Origin: Diplodia intermedia
Lineage: Eukaryota > Ascomycota > Dothideomycetes > Botryosphaeriales > Botryosphaeriaceae
Assembly: GCA_021495925.1 (NCBI GenBank)
Contig: JAKEKT010000051.1
Coordinates: 1 to 64,000, forward strand
Length of the DNA: 64,000 nt
Direction of reading: 5' to 3'
Shown: positions 1 to 12,115 of the stretch, in pieces
Numbering within the stretch: the first letter of the stretch is position 1
Layout: the number at the start of each line of letters is the position of its first letter
Program-made: the position numbers and the translations under genes
The notes under the pieces: generated by a model
Databases searched by the model: none
What the model was told of the DNA's origin: nothing
Seen by the model: only the letters and a program-made list of their open reading frames with translations

Positions 1-338
1 GTGTATGCCAGAACGAAAACCCATGCGGACCATGCAGCAAAAAGACAATGNACCCATTTCTCCGCCGCAGCCACTCAAGTCCCTTCCCTTTGCCCTACCT
101 CCTCGCCTCTCCCCTCCTTTTTTTTCACGCTGTTATTATTCAATTTGCGAGCGATGGGCCGCTTCACTGAATGCAGTACACAGCGCTCGCTCATGGCAAG
201 TTTGAAATCGAAAGTACAATGCATATATGCACGCTACAGCATCCATCCTACAAACCGAATCCCTCCTCCTGTGCTCATGCAAACCAAGTCCCCCAGTCGA
301 CGAATAGCACCTACACGAACAGAACAACGCTCATCTCC
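1..338. other. 3' flank of PAN1, no gene seen
   Basis: Sequence downstream of the PAN1 stop codon. It holds a pyrimidine-rich patch near 110-130 and one ambiguous base (n) at position 51. No convincing coding region, RNA gene or repeat is visible; the short open frames lack recognisable motifs. Confidence 0.5.
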
Positions 339-3300
339 CTAGTCCAAAACCCTACCCGCAACGGAAGACGTGCTTTTGTCCTTTGTCTCAACCTTCCTCA
401 GACCTCTACCCATCTGGATCTGGCTCAGCAATGCGCCTCTATCACCCGCGCCTGCGGGTGGAGCAGCTGGTGCGGCGGCGGGACCTGGAGGCGGCGGTGG
501 CGGTGGCGGCGGCGGGGCACCAGGAGCGCCAGCTCCAGGCATGGGAGGTGGCGGTGGTGGCGGTGCGCCAGGGGCACTTGCGGCGGGCATAGGCGGCGGT
601 GGCGGAGGAGCCGAGGGGCCCGGAGAGGCAACAGCAGGGCTTTCGTTGCGTGAGCCACCGAGTGGCGAATCCTTGTTGTCCATGGCCGAGAGCGGGCGAG
701 GCGGACCCATGGTGCCAAAGAGGATGGAAGCAAGCTGCTTGGCAGAGCCACCACCTGGGCGGTCGTCATCAGAATCGGAGGAGCTGTCATCATCGGAGTC
801 AACCACGCTCCAATCGTCCTCCTCCGGACGCGCACGCGTGCGGGCAGGCGCGGCAGCTGGTTCAGGCAATGCCGTCTTGTTGCTGTCCTGCTGTGTGAGG
901 CGATGGAAGGGGTTGGTCGAGACCTCGGTAGAGCTTGCAGGAGTAGAAATAGAGGGAACGCTGGGCGCAGCGTGGGATTCGTTGGCCTGGGCCATCTTCT
1001 TCAAGAAGGGGTTCTTTGTCTCTGAAGCGGCGCCAGGGCTGGTTACGGCGGAGGCCTGAGGGCTTGTGACAGACGATGGCGGCGTGTTTGCGGAGGGTTC
1101 CGCAGGAGCAGACGCCGGCGGAGCTGGTGGTGCAACTGGAGGCTCGGCCTTGGGAAGTTCCTGGCTGGCGGTAGGTGTGGTCTCCTGGGGAGTTATCTCT
1201 TGAGGGCCCTCGTCGTCCGACGAAGAGGAATCGTCATCCATTCCCTCAAGTTGGAGCTGGAGCTGACGTTCGCGTTCCTTGGCAGCCTCGATCTCGGCAC
1301 GCTGAGCAGCCAAACGAGCCTCCTTCTCCTTGGACTCCCGCTGAGCTTCCTTCTTCTTGCGCTTCTCTTCCTCTTTCTTCAGCTTGCCAGCCTTGACTTG
1401 ATCCTCCAGAGCACGCAAGCGAGCAGCAGCGGCGTCCTGCTCTTTGGCAAGCTCTTCCTCCTGTCGCTTCTCCTCGTCCCTGCATGGAACATTAGCTTCA
1501 ATGTACCACTCTGTCAAATGGCAATGATACTCACTCTAAAGCCTTGGTCTCCGCTTCTTGGGCCTCCTGCTCCTCACGAAGAGCACGTTCCGCAGCTTCC
1601 TGCTCAGCTTTCCTTGCCTCAGCTTCGGCGTCTTGGGTTTCGGCCTTCTTGTTCCGTGACGGGGGAGCCGGGGGAGGCTTCTTGCCTGCTGCCTTGGGAG
1701 CTGGCGGCGGGATACCCTGCTCCTCGTTGAGCCTACGCTGCCTCTCCTGTTCGCGGCGGGCGTCATCTTCCTCGGCTTTGCGGATACGCTCCTCCTTTTC
1801 ACGCTGCTCACGCTCTGCTTTCTGCTGAGGCGTCTCTCCGGAAGGCTTCGAGGGAGCGCGGAGACCAAGGGCAGCTAGGCGCTCAGCCATGCGTTGTTCG
1901 GCTTGCTGTTTGATGAATGCAGCACGCTCTTCGGCGGTCTTGTACGAAGAGTACGAAGCGCCGCTGGACGAGGCGGGGCGCGCCATGGGAGACTCGGGGC
2001 GCGCCGGAGACTCAAGACCCCTGGCACTGCTGGGCCTTGCGGGCTCCTCGATTCGGGGGACTGGCGACTGGTACCTGTTCCGTGCACTGTCCCTAACATC
2101 ACTGCTTTCATGTAAGCTCGGAGTCCTGTGGAATGCATGATTCGACTCACTCTTCCTTGCGAACCCTGGCGGCACGGCTCTGTCTTTGCAGTTCGTAGAT
2201 AAAGTCCTTGACTTCGTCCTCAACGCCAAGACCATCTTCCCATCTACGGCGCTCGTGTTCACTGGACTCAGGCTGGGAACCCTCCTTGAGGCTGAGCTCG
2301 AGAGCCTTGCTGAACTCAGTCACACTCTCTTCGACATCGCGCACCATGCGCTCATTGCTCTCCCTCTCATTGCGGATACGCGTCTGCTCCTCTTCAAGGC
2401 GCTTGGCTGCGTCGCCCGAGTCATCGACAGATGCAGGCGCAGGTTTGCCGGTAAGAGCTGCGGAGCGTGCCTGCATCATTGCCTTGGCGCGGGCCTTCAG
2501 CCTATCGGATTCAGTAACGGCACCACCGGGACCGGTACCAACAATAGCAGCAGATGAGCCAGGATGTTCTTTGGAGTCTTTCAGTCTGAATAGCTCGAGT
2601 TGAGCTTCCGCAATGGCACGCTCGGTCCGGCGCACCTGTGATGCCAATTCCGGAAGTCTGTCAGTCAGACGCCGCAGCTCACGCTGAAGAGCGCGGCGTT
2701 CCGCATCTGAGCCTCCAGACAACATGGAGTGGGCATTGGGATGAGTGTCGATATCTTCCTGAAGACGTCTGATCCGGCGGTACAAGTCCTCGGCATCCTT
2801 CCGGTCCTTACGGTCAAGGAGGTCCTCCTGCTCGGCACGATTTTCATCGCGGAAGTCCATGGCATCCAACAATACCTGCTTCTCCTTGATCTCCTTCTTG
2901 AGCTGCTCGATCGACTTTTCGTCGTTAGACCTCTCGGACCCAGGGGAAGGGGGCGCGGCTGGGGAGGGGGAGCGCCCGCCATTTCCAATTCTGCGCCGAG
3001 CACTTGATCTGTAGCCGACATCATCATCATTGTTCTTGAAGACAGTGGCGTCTTTGCGGCCTGCAGAAACGGGGCTTCCACCACGGAAGGAGTGGTTCTT
3101 GAGGTAGCTCACACCGGTCTTCTGAGGTTGAAGGAAAGCGCCAGAGTGTTTCCTTTCCTCAGCGTCACGGGCGATCAAGCTCTTCATGGTGCCAATAGAG
3201 TCATTCAGGTTCCTAGTAGAGGGCGGAACAAGCTCAGGAGGCAGAGTGTTCGGCACTGGGTAGCCATTCAGCTTACGATAGATCAGATGCATAGCAACGG

Positions 3301-4522
3301 CAAATTCATCCAAGTTGAGACGACCGCGGTTGTGGGGATCTGAAAGAGTCCAAATCTTTTCCAGGTCAGATTTGTCAAGGCCAGACTGCCCCATGATCTC
3401 AATGGCTTGGTTTCCTGTAATGTAGCCCTTGCTGAGGCCGTCCCAGGCCTTGAACAATTGGTCGTAGATCTTCTTCTCGTCCTTAGTGATGGCCCAGGGG
3501 ACTGTTGCATTGCCACGAAGCCCCTGTGCACTGAAGGAACCGCCTTCTCTTCCGGGCTGTGGCATCAGCTGCTGCATCATGTTTTGGATGTTAGGCAATC
3601 CCCCAGCGGGTGTATTTACAAGACCCCATTGCCCGGGCATTCCTGTCGGCTGGGCATTGAGCGGAGCAACCATGCCGGCACCGAACCCAGTAGGTTGAGG
3701 CTGCAAGCCGGTCATCTGGGGCTGCAAGCCGCCGAGCATTCCCTGATTCATGCCAAACCCGGTGGGCTGTGGCTGCAGACCAGTGGGTTGAGGCTGGAAG
3801 CCTCCCTGCTGACCAGGGAATCCAGTCATCTGCGGAGACAGACCGGTGGGCTGCGGTTGCAGGCTAGATAGCAACTGAGAATTGGAAGGCTGCTGAGGCT
3901 GGGGCTGCTGTATCGTTGGAGCAGACTGCGAGCTGGATGTTGCTGGCTTCATGTCAGGAACACCAAAGGAAATGATGTCGACCATGCTTGAGACCTCGTT
4001 CCTGACGCGTTCGGGCAGCTCATTAGGGAGGTCCTTGCCGACGAGTTTGAGGTTGCAGAGGTACATTGCGAGGGCAAACTCGGGAAACAGTAGTTGGCCT
4101 GATTTGGTCGTGTCAGAGAGCGTCCTGAACCGTGGTGTTAGCGCGTCGCATCGTCACCACCATAACGTCCGGGGCGTCCTACCAAATGTGTGCGAGGGCA
4201 TCGCCAGTCAGCTTTGATCGCATGAGCAGGTCCCTCGCCTGGTCGCCGGACATGGCCTGGCCGCCTCCCACTGCCGACTTGAACAACTGTTCGAACTTGG
4301 CCTGGTCCTGCACCGTTATGAAGCTAAGCCTAATGCTCGGGATCTTCGAGCCGGTGGGCTGAGGGGCCTGGGGTTGCGGCGGCTGGGACGAGGGTCCACG
4401 AAAGGAGTCGGCCATCTGCGAGGAGGTCAAGCCGGTGAGCTGGGGTTGCTGGGGCTGGGCAGGCGGCGGCATGGTCTGCTGGCCAGTCTGGAATGGCTGT
4501 TGCTGAGGTGGTTGCTGGAACG

Positions 4523-4559
<37 letters not shown>

Positions 4560-4746
4560 ACCGGGAAAGCCGGTAAACTGGGGCTGGAGCTGCGGCGGCG
4601 GCTGTTGCTGGAAGCCCTGCTGCTGTTGGAAGCCCTGTTGCTGACCTGGATTGAAGCCGGTGAATTGCGGCTGCAGCGGACCGCCGCCAAAGCCAGTGGG
4701 CTGAGGCTGCAGCCCGCCAAAGCCCTGAGGGCCGTACTGTTGGCCA

Positions 4747-4779
<33 letters not shown>

Positions 4780-4844
4780 GGCTGGCCGGGAGGGCCGCGA
4801 GCAGAGTTAGCGCCTCCGAGGAAGCTCTGGCTCCCCGAGAACAT
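339..4844 (-). CDS. PAN1: PAN1, EH-domain actin/endocytosis scaffold
   Basis: Four exons: 4844-4183, 4124-2151, 2092-1535, 1479-339 (introns 58, 58 and 55 nt), giving 1,444 aa. In order: a Gln-rich N-terminus with many Gln-Pro-x-x-Thr-Gly repeats and two CAG-encoded polyglutamine runs; a first EH domain at about 165-260; a second Gln-rich QPTG block; a second EH domain at about 425-520 (its EF-hand-like loop ends DPHNRGRLNLDEF); long charged coiled-coil segments from about 610; a Lys/Glu-rich region; a polyproline stretch; and a C-terminal WH2-like actin-binding motif (LLSQIQMGRGLRK). This order is that of Pan1, which with End3 and Sla1 promotes Arp2/3 actin assembly at clathrin endocytic sites; QPTG repeats are the known Prk/Ark kinase target type. 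Start chosen at the first ATG (MFSGSQ) before the Gln-rich repeats. The start is 236 bp from the divergent gene at 5081. Confidence 0.95.
4524..4559 (-). repeat. CAG trinucleotide run (polyglutamine) in PAN1
   Basis: Twelve consecutive CTG triplets on the + strand, read as CAG/Gln in PAN1. A second run of about ten triplets lies at 4749-4778. Both sit in the disordered QPTG-rich N-terminus, where length variation between strains would be expected. Confidence 0.85.
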
Positions 4845-5080
4845 GGTGGCTAGCGCGGAGCGGGCGCGCGCAGAATGGGGGGGTTGGGTAGAGAGTGAAA
4901 AGGGTGGGTATGGATATGGGGAACGGAGAGCGAGGTGACAGCCCCGTGCTGGCTCGAGAGAGATGACGCCGGCGCCCAATGCGAGGTCCGTGCCACACGC
5001 CCCCCGGCTGCTGCAGCTCCAGCCGCAGCTCCACGCGCCCGCCCTCACTATCACCACCCACTTGCATTCTGTCCGTCATC

Positions 5081-5394
5081 ATGGCTGCGCCGCAGAATGA
5101 AGACGCCTCGCAGGGCCGCGTCGGCGACGCCGACCTGGCTCAGGTACGCCTCGCCGCTCCTGCGCTGCTCCCCGTCGCGAAGCTCATCTTGCACAGGCCT
5201 TTAAGGATCTCGCCCGTGGCGAGCAAACCGCCTCCGCCCTCGAGAACCACCTAGATGCTCTAGAGGCTAGGCTAGAGGAGCTTCTAGCAGCCGCAGACGC
5301 CCAGCAGGATGGGGCTTCTCCCAGTGCAGCAAGTCAACAGCCGCAGCCGAGCAACAAGGATACTGCCGCCAGTGATGCGCATGGGGAGCCCTAG
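5081..5394 (+). CDS. Small coiled-coil protein, unrecognised
   Basis: Two exons, 5081-5143 and 5197-5394, joined across a 53-nt GT-AG intron, encode 86 aa. Residues about 22-55 form a predicted helical heptad segment rich in Ala, Leu and Glu (AFKDLARGEQTASALENHLD and onward), followed by a Ser/Gln/Pro tail. I recognise no named family. The spliced frame is open, the intron fits the local size class, and the helical segment is compositionally ordered, so I take it as a real small gene rather than chance. It is divergent from PAN1 with 236 bp between the two starts. Confidence 0.65.
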
Positions 5395-5878
5395 CTCGAG
5401 TCCTTGTCTACTGCGACTCCGCGATGCGTCGAAGAACGCCTTTAACGGGGACAGCGATCAACATCACAGGAGGGGCTCGTTGGAGCACAGATCATCAAGT
5501 ACAGCGGCGAATCAGGAGCGGCATCATCATCATCATCACGACGGGTCGCAAAAGAATTGAGCCTACCTACAGCTGTCTCACAGAGATAATGCTCCCTACC
5601 TACGTAGGTAGTGGAATCCTATGTCCGGGTGTTTTGTACCGTCTTGAACCCCACGTCTGCGTCCAGAGGTTTGCTCCAACTGCCCGCGTAGGGCGGGATA
5701 CGGAGAGTTTGGGTCTTTTGCAATCCACCGTGGTGTCGCGCAATGGCAAAGCAGGCTTTGAGCTACAAGCCCGACGGACGGACCCTCACTCAAGCCTTCC
5801 TTTGATTGAACCCTATATGGAGCCGCTCGCTTCCGCTGCAGCAGTGTTGTAAGGCCCAGAGATGCCATTTTGAACATC
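5395..5878. other. Intergenic spacer between convergent genes
   Basis: Between the stop of the small gene and the stop of MRI1. Contains a short CAT/ATC repeat near 5521-5540 and a perfect 16-bp palindrome at 5596-5611. No gene seen. Confidence 0.6.
5596..5611. repeat. 16-bp perfect palindrome CTACCTACGTAGGTAG
   Basis: Each half is CTACCTAC followed by its reverse complement. A sister palindrome with the same outer arms, CTACCTAGCTAGGTAG, lies at 12907-12922. Function unknown. Confidence 0.8.
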
Positions 5879-7085
5879 TCACCACTCGAACACCTTTTCC
5901 ATATGGAAGGCGCCATCGCTGCCCTTCTCCAGCACGCCGACCTCGGTGATAATACCATCGATCAACTCGGCAGGGGTAACGTCAAAGGCAGGGTTCCAGA
6001 CATCGATGCCGTTGGCAGCGATGCTCACCGTTTCGACCACCTTCAGGTCCAAAGACGCGCCATCAAATCGCGGTCCCTTGACAAGCGTCATCTCTTTGCC
6101 TGGACGCTCCTCGATCACAATGTCCTGACCGCTCTTGGTGTGCAAATCGATCGTCGTCCGCGGAGCTGCCACGAGGAACCTGACTCCGTGATGCTTTGCA
6201 TTGACAGCGAGCGAGTACGTGCCGATCTTGTTCGCAGTGTCCCCGTTGGCGGCAACTCTGTCAGCACCAACCACGATGGCTGCTATCCTCTTAGATTGGC
6301 CCTTCAGACGCAGCAGGGCCGCGGCCATGGAATCCGTCACCAGTGTCGCCGGAATCTTATCGTGTACGAGCTCGAATGCCGTCAGGCGAGAGCCCTGGTT
6401 GTATGGCCTCGTCTCGGTGCAGAAGGCGTGCATGAGATCACCGCTAGCATGGAGCGAGCGGATGACGCCAAGCGCGGTACCATAGCCGGCGGTGGCGAGC
6501 GACCTGCAGATATTAGATTGCACTTATCAGACGAGGAACTACAGAGGCAGTCCCATACCCGGTGTTGCAGTGAGTGATCACGCTGACCTGCCCGCTCTTG
6601 CCGGCCTCGGCATTCTTCATAATCCACTCGGCGCCGTGCTTTCCGATGTTCTCGTTGTCCGACACGTCATCAACAAGCATCTTCTCCGCAGCTTGGACGT
6701 AGGCATCCTTGACGGATGTCCCAGAAGCACCCTGTGCGGCCGCAGCCGTATCAACCGTCCTCTTCAGCTTCCGAGCGGCGTCGGCGAGGTTGACAGCGGT
6801 TGGTCTGCTTGTCACTAAGTAATTGAGTTTTTCCTCGATGAAGGCGCTGACTTCCTCGGCAACGGAGGACAGCTCGTGTCTGGAAGCAATGGCCTCGAGT
6901 TCAACGGCCAAGCCAAGGGCGGCGACAATCGCGATGGCGGGAGCACCCCGGGTGCGCATCTCTTTGATGGCGTGCCACGCATCCTGTGCGGAGCAGGCTT
7001 GGTCGTAGACCTCCTCGTGGGGCAGACGCAGCTGGTCGAGGATTTGGAGCGAGCCGCGCTCGTACTTGATCGCTTGAAGGGCCAT
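5879..7085 (-). CDS. MRI1: Methylthioribose-1-phosphate isomerase
   Basis: Two exons, 7085-6559 and 6503-5879, with a 55-nt intron; 383 aa, the usual size. The enzyme isomerises 5-methylthioribose 1-phosphate to methylthioribulose 1-phosphate in the methionine salvage pathway; the family is related to eIF2B alpha/beta/delta. Visible signatures are RGAPAIAIVAALGLA near the N-terminus, the catalytic-cysteine motif ITHCNTG split by the intron just before SLATAGYGTALG, the catalytic-aspartate motif VVGADRVAANGDTANKIGTY, and the C-terminal NPAFDVTPAELIDGIITE. The start MALQAIKYERGSLQILDQL matches the expected N-terminus. It is divergent from the reductase gene at 7289, with 203 bp between starts. 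Confidence 0.97.
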
Positions 7086-7288
7086 GGTGGGCGTGTTGGC
7101 GGGGCACGATCGCGCGAGAGTAGCACGACGCGAACCTTTTCTTTTTCTCTGGGTGCACCTAGGGTCTGTGTGGCGGGGCGCGCACGTCATGATTGCCCGC
7201 CGCTCGACCAGGGCTCCCCGGCCAACGGCCCCCCCACAGCTCTCTTTCTCGTCAACTACATCATCACTCAACCCCAGCATCTACGACA

Positions 7289-8195
7289 ATGGCCTCCAAG
7301 CTCTCAATCTCGTCTACCCTGCCGCTGCTTAACAGCTCCGCTCAGATTCCGCGGCTCGGATTTGGCGTATACAAGTCCCCCGCCGAAACATGCGTCCGGT
7401 CGTGCCTGACAGCCCTCAAAGCTGGCTACCGCCATATCGACACGGCTCAGTTCTACGCAAACGAGGAACAAGTCGGCCAGGCGGTCAAGGAGTCCGGCGT
7501 CCCGCGCTCGGAAATTTACATCACAACCAAGGTCCTGACCGCGTCGTCCGATGTGCCCGCTACATACCAGAGGATTGTGGACAGCGTTAGGAAGCTGGAC
7601 GATCGTCCCGACGGTTACGTGGACCTGTTCCTCATTCACAACGCCTCGACATCGGCCGAAGGCAACAAGATCATGTGGGCGGCGCTGGAGCAGGCCAAGA
7701 CCGAAGGCAAAGTCAAGGACATCGGCGTAAGCAACGCTGGCAAGCAGCACGTTGAGGCTATGAAAGACTACGCGAAGGTCTGGCCACCAGCTGTGAACCA
7801 GATCGAGGTAAGCGTTGAGTTCTCTCCCAGATCGTGACATGAAACGCTGATGATCTTGTTAGCTGCACCCGTGGAACCAGCAACGCGAGGCCGTGAAATA
7901 CAGCCAGTCGCAGGGGATCGTCGTCGAGGCCTACTGCCCACTGGTCAGAAACCTGAAGGCTGACGACAAAACGCTGCTCTCTGTCGCTGAAAGGCACAAA
8001 AAGACGGCCGCACAGGTCCTCATCCGGTACTGTTTGCAGAAGGATTGGGTCCCGCTGCCGAAGAGCGATACGCCCAGCAGGATTGAGGCAAATGCTGATG
8101 TCTTCGGTTTCGAGCTCGATGCTAAGGATATGGAGACTTTAGATAACCTAGACAAGGGATCTTGGGGAGCCATTGTCAAGGCTGTGGATAATTAA
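7289..8195 (+). CDS. Aldo-keto reductase
   Basis: Two exons, 7289-7807 and 7863-8195 (55-nt intron), 283 aa. An AKR-superfamily NAD(P)H-dependent (alpha/beta)8 barrel. The catalytic tetrad is intact: Asp51 and Tyr56 (in HIDTAQFYANE), Lys81 (ITTKV) and His117 (FLIHNAS). The later motifs IGVSNAGKQHVEAM, NQIELHPW (crossing the splice), VVEAYCPL and the cofactor-side VPLPKSDTPSRIEAN are also present. This is the short single-domain type resembling fungal xylose-reductase-like or 2,5-diketogluconate-reductase-like AKRs; the substrate cannot be read from sequence. ATG 7289 puts the barrel entry motif IPRLGFGVY at residues 20-28, as is normal. No cofactor or pathway partner lies beside it, so its role is open. 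Confidence 0.93.
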
Positions 8196-8528
8196 AGCAC
8201 CCTTCACACATGCTCAATCGGTTTCGGGACGTTGATGGACAAGAGCACTGAACCCAAGCAAAAAAAAAAATATTCAGAAATAGAAATCGATTGCATCAAT
8301 TGATAGACTCCAAGCCCCCGTTTTCAATGCGATGAAAGTCAAGTCGCTTTTTTTTTTATCGATTTTGTTATCGATGCTGGCTCAAAGAAGCAAGCCGCCC
8401 AACGCAGTCATACAAGTCATGTCACATAGCTTCATCCCCGCCCTGCTAGACCTTTCCCCCTCTAGACCATAATGAAAGAATGTGAAAGACCCAAGATAAA
8501 CGGTAGTTGACAAGTGGCGAATCTTCAT
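8196..8528. other. Convergent 3' spacer
   Basis: Between the stops of the reductase gene and IRE1. It has an A-run near 8261-8270 and a T-run near 8346-8357, with two ATCGAT elements close by, compatible with 3'-end signals for the two converging transcripts. No gene seen. Confidence 0.55.
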
Positions 8529-11500
8529 CTAAGGAGTTGCAGGCTCAAAATAGGTTCTGAAACCGGCTTCTTGATCGAAGCCACAGTCTACGACCACCTC
8601 GTAGCAAGCCATAAGAAGTTTCGGAAATCTTGTAGTCCAGTACCTAAGGTATCCGTCTGGGAGCGGGCCCACTTTTGCTTGAACGTCGGACGGCATATCG
8701 TAGTAGTGATTTTTCTTGTTGCGCAACGCTCGCAGCAAATCCAGCATCTTGTCGCCGTTGTATTTGCGCTGCTTACCAAGCGTATCGATGAATTTCCGGT
8801 CGAGCTTGGACAGGAAGTCGGGGAACTTGCTATACGCGTGGTTGGAGTTCTGGCCCTTGGGAGCAGGGCACATGACTTCAACGTTCCGCGCTTCTAGTCT
8901 GCAGAGAGACGCCGACGGCGGCTCACGTGGCTCGAATTCGAATCGGTCCGACACTTGGCAGAGGAAGGTAAGTCTTTTCTCGGGCGACCAGAAGAACGGA
9001 TGCTGCATGACTTGCATGGCAGTAGGACGGTCGACCGGGTTGTTGGAGAGCATGCGAGAGATGAGATGGATCGGCTCCTCCGAATCATCGCCCAAATACT
9101 CAAGCTTACTGAAGTTGAACTTGTTCTTCTTGATATTGAGCTCACGGATTTGCATCCAGCCCTCCTCATCATCGAACGGGTGAGAGCCATTGGTCAGAAC
9201 GTAGAAGAAGACGCAGCCGAGGGAGAAGATGTCCACGGATCTCTTGACGCCTTGGGTGACAGGGTCGTTGGATGTGGACGAATCCCGTTGGCTTGAGCTC
9301 ATACGTCCTTCGGATTCTTTCGGCTTGAGGATCAGCTCCGGCGCCTTCCAGCCAATGGTGCCCGCGTTGTTTGTAGTACCAACGAGAGTGCTGACGTTGT
9401 CCGGAAGAGTCTTGCAAAGTCCGAAGTCCGAGATGACGAAACGAGGCCCTCCGGTCTGGTTCTTCTTCGGGTAAGCGATGAGGATGTTCTGCGGCTTGAT
9501 GTCGCGGTGGATGATTCTCAAGCTATGGAGGTGATTCAAGCCGGCTGCGAGTTGGTACAATGCCCTTGGCACATCGGTATTGATCTCATTGACCAATCCG
9601 ATCTGTTGATCCGTCCATGGGTCGTCTGCCCGACCGTCTTTGTAGAGATCCCAAAGGCTGGCTTGGCAGAGTTCCACTGCAATGTAGAGAAAGTTCTCGT
9701 CCTTTTGCTTGCAAAAATAGCGGATGACATTCGGGTGATCGTCGCTTTGGGTAAGAAGACTGACTTCCTGGTCGGCAAGCTCGTAGTATTGTGGGAGCAT
9801 CCGCTTGACCGCAACATCACGGCCTTCAAACTTCCCCTCGAAGACGAAAGTACCTCCACTTCCGCTACCAAGCACCTTGTCGGTAATTGTCAGGTTATGG
9901 ATTCTGACAGAATTAGCACAAGCACCCAATGGCCTTGCCTTGCTCTCTGCACTTACTGTTTCGCGGAGGAGAAATCCGACATGCTCTGTCCATTGGTAGG
10001 GCTACCTTCAGCGCCGTCGTTTTGATCCTCACCGAATTTTTTGACATTTGCAACAACCTTCTCCGTCTCTTCACCTTCGGACTCGGCATTGTTGTTCTTT
10101 CTGTTCTTGTTGCGCTTTCTACCACCGCGCTGGCCACGGTGGGCTTTCTTCTTCTTGGGCGTCTCCTGCCCGTTTTCGCCCTCGTCGGTAGGCTGAGGCG
10201 AATCAACTCGTGCAAGGGCCTGGCCAGCCTGCGGACTACCTTCGGTGCCATTATCTATCGGCCCTTCCTCACCAGGAACGGTGATCTCCTCACCACCCAT
10301 CTGAAACCTGACCTTGCGCTCCTCCGGCGGCTGTTCGGCTAGTGGCTCGTCCTTGAGCGACTCTGCGACCTCAATCTGGGTCACATTTGGAGACACTCGA
10401 GGAGGATGAGGTGCATTGAACCTGAAGTTTTCCAGCGGCCTGTGCAAAGTTTTCTTCCAGTCACCGCTCAGCGAAGCGCCGAGGATGAGGAAGAGGGTTG
10501 CCACCAGAAATGTCCAGATCGACAAATGCCACACCGGAGCCTGAGCAATGGACGGTTTCAGAGGGGGAATTTCGGTCTGGACAGGCTCCTGCCCCAGCTC
10601 CTCTGGCGCGCCGATCGGGAGGACGTCCTCAGCGCCTCCGATCATCGGTATAGGATGGTTCGTGTGTGTCAAAGAGTGGACGCCAATAAGCAAAGGCTTG
10701 AGCGAGCCTTGCTGAGTGTGCCAGTTGACGGCAGAGAAGTCGTTCCAGTTGAGCGTATAGCACAATGCTGGCGAGGCACCGTCGGTAACTGCGGGATAGC
10801 TGATCTCAGACATAGCATACCAACTTCCATTTTCAGTGCAGTTCAGGAAGACATCTTGCTGGTATTCTTGCATTGTGGCAGGGCCAGGAGGTTGTGGAAG
10901 AAGGACCAGAGATGTGTCACGGGAGTTGGCATGGAACGGTCGCACGATGTCGTACACGCGAACAACTGGAGAGTCGAACTTGTTGTGGTAGACGTTCCTT
11001 TCCTTGTCCTTGGTGTGGTCCAACGCGTAGATGTTTCCATCGTACTTGCTGTAGATATACTTGTTGTCCATAGTCGATGAATACTGAAGCTGGAGGTCGC
11101 GGTCCCTGTTGTTGGGGGCCCATTCAAAATACTTGATTGTGCAAATCGGCGTGCCCGTGTCTCTGTTGGCGATTCCGACCGTGTACTCCGTGCGACCGAG
11201 AGCAAGTGTTCCGATAGACTCGCATTCATCCTCGTCAATCCCCTCGAGTCCGCTGATGCGACGGCAGCTGCCGTCATCGATGACGGACGAGCCTCCGGAA
11301 CTGAATTGCTTCAAAATTCGACCGGTAGCGGCATCGACCGTGTAGAGAGTGTTCTTCTTCTCTGCCGTGTACACCACCGGCGGATCGTCGCTTGCGTAGG
11401 GCGACAGCTCTTCGGCAAGCTGCCTCACCGTCAGGTTCAGCTTGTGGATGCCGATGTTCGGGGCCGGAGTGGCAACGTAAAGATCCCCGTCCTGATTGGG

Positions 11501-12115
11501 CTCAACGATCCACTCCGGGCCATCGTCCTGGACATCGCTTCCTTCGGACTTGTTCCGCTGGTGGTAGACCATGTCGACCATGGGGCGGTCGGCGAAGAGC
11601 GTCCATCGCTCCTCTCCGGTGTTTCTATCTCTCGCGTAAATCTTGCCATCAACGGTCGCCAGAAGGACAAAATCCTCGACTTCCCAATCCTGCAGGGACC
11701 GCGCACGATGTCGCGAGGAGAGGCCGCCGGAGGGGCCGGCGGCCGACCTGGCAGGAGGTGCTCGAACAGCGAACTCGGAGTCTGCTGGAGCCAAAGTCGC
11801 AATGGCGCGCTCGTTCTTGGGAATGAAGGGCACGTTGCGGTGTCGGTTGTTGTTGTTGTTGCTGAGGCTGGGGTTGCGCTGGTTGGACCCTGGAGCGGCG
11901 GACTCAGACAGGGCGTCTAGATGGGCGGACGACCACGGTCGATGGTCGGCAGTGTCGCGGAGGAGCTCCTCGCGAGGGGAGTTGCGGACGGCATGGTGTT
12001 GGTGGCCGGGCTGCTGCTGCTGAGCGGAGGCCACAAAAGGAAACACGAGCAGTAAGGCGATCAGGGTCGAGCTCAAAGCGGCAGAGGTCCTGCCGGGAGG
12101 CCGACGGCGCGGCAT
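8529..12115 (-). CDS. IRE1: IRE1, ER stress sensor kinase/endoribonuclease
   Basis: Two exons, 12115-9957 and 9903-8529 (53-nt intron), 1,177 aa. A hydrophobic signal segment (about 15-31) precedes a Gln/His-rich spacer. The luminal stress-sensing domain spans about 145-480 (EVEDFVLLATVDGKIYARD; repeated beta-propeller-like strands); a single membrane helix lies at about 528-550. A cytosolic linker carries a Lys/Arg-rich patch at 653-674. The kinase has VAVKR (Lys753), HRDIKPQN (852) and SDFG (879). The C-terminal KEN ribonuclease domain has the NKKNHYYDM region holding catalytic Arg/His. IRE1 oligomerises on unfolded protein load and splices the HAC1/XBP1-type mRNA. The start is chosen just before the signal sequence; no HAC1-like gene is in the window. 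Unlike its neighbours it has no close divergent partner. Confidence 0.97.
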
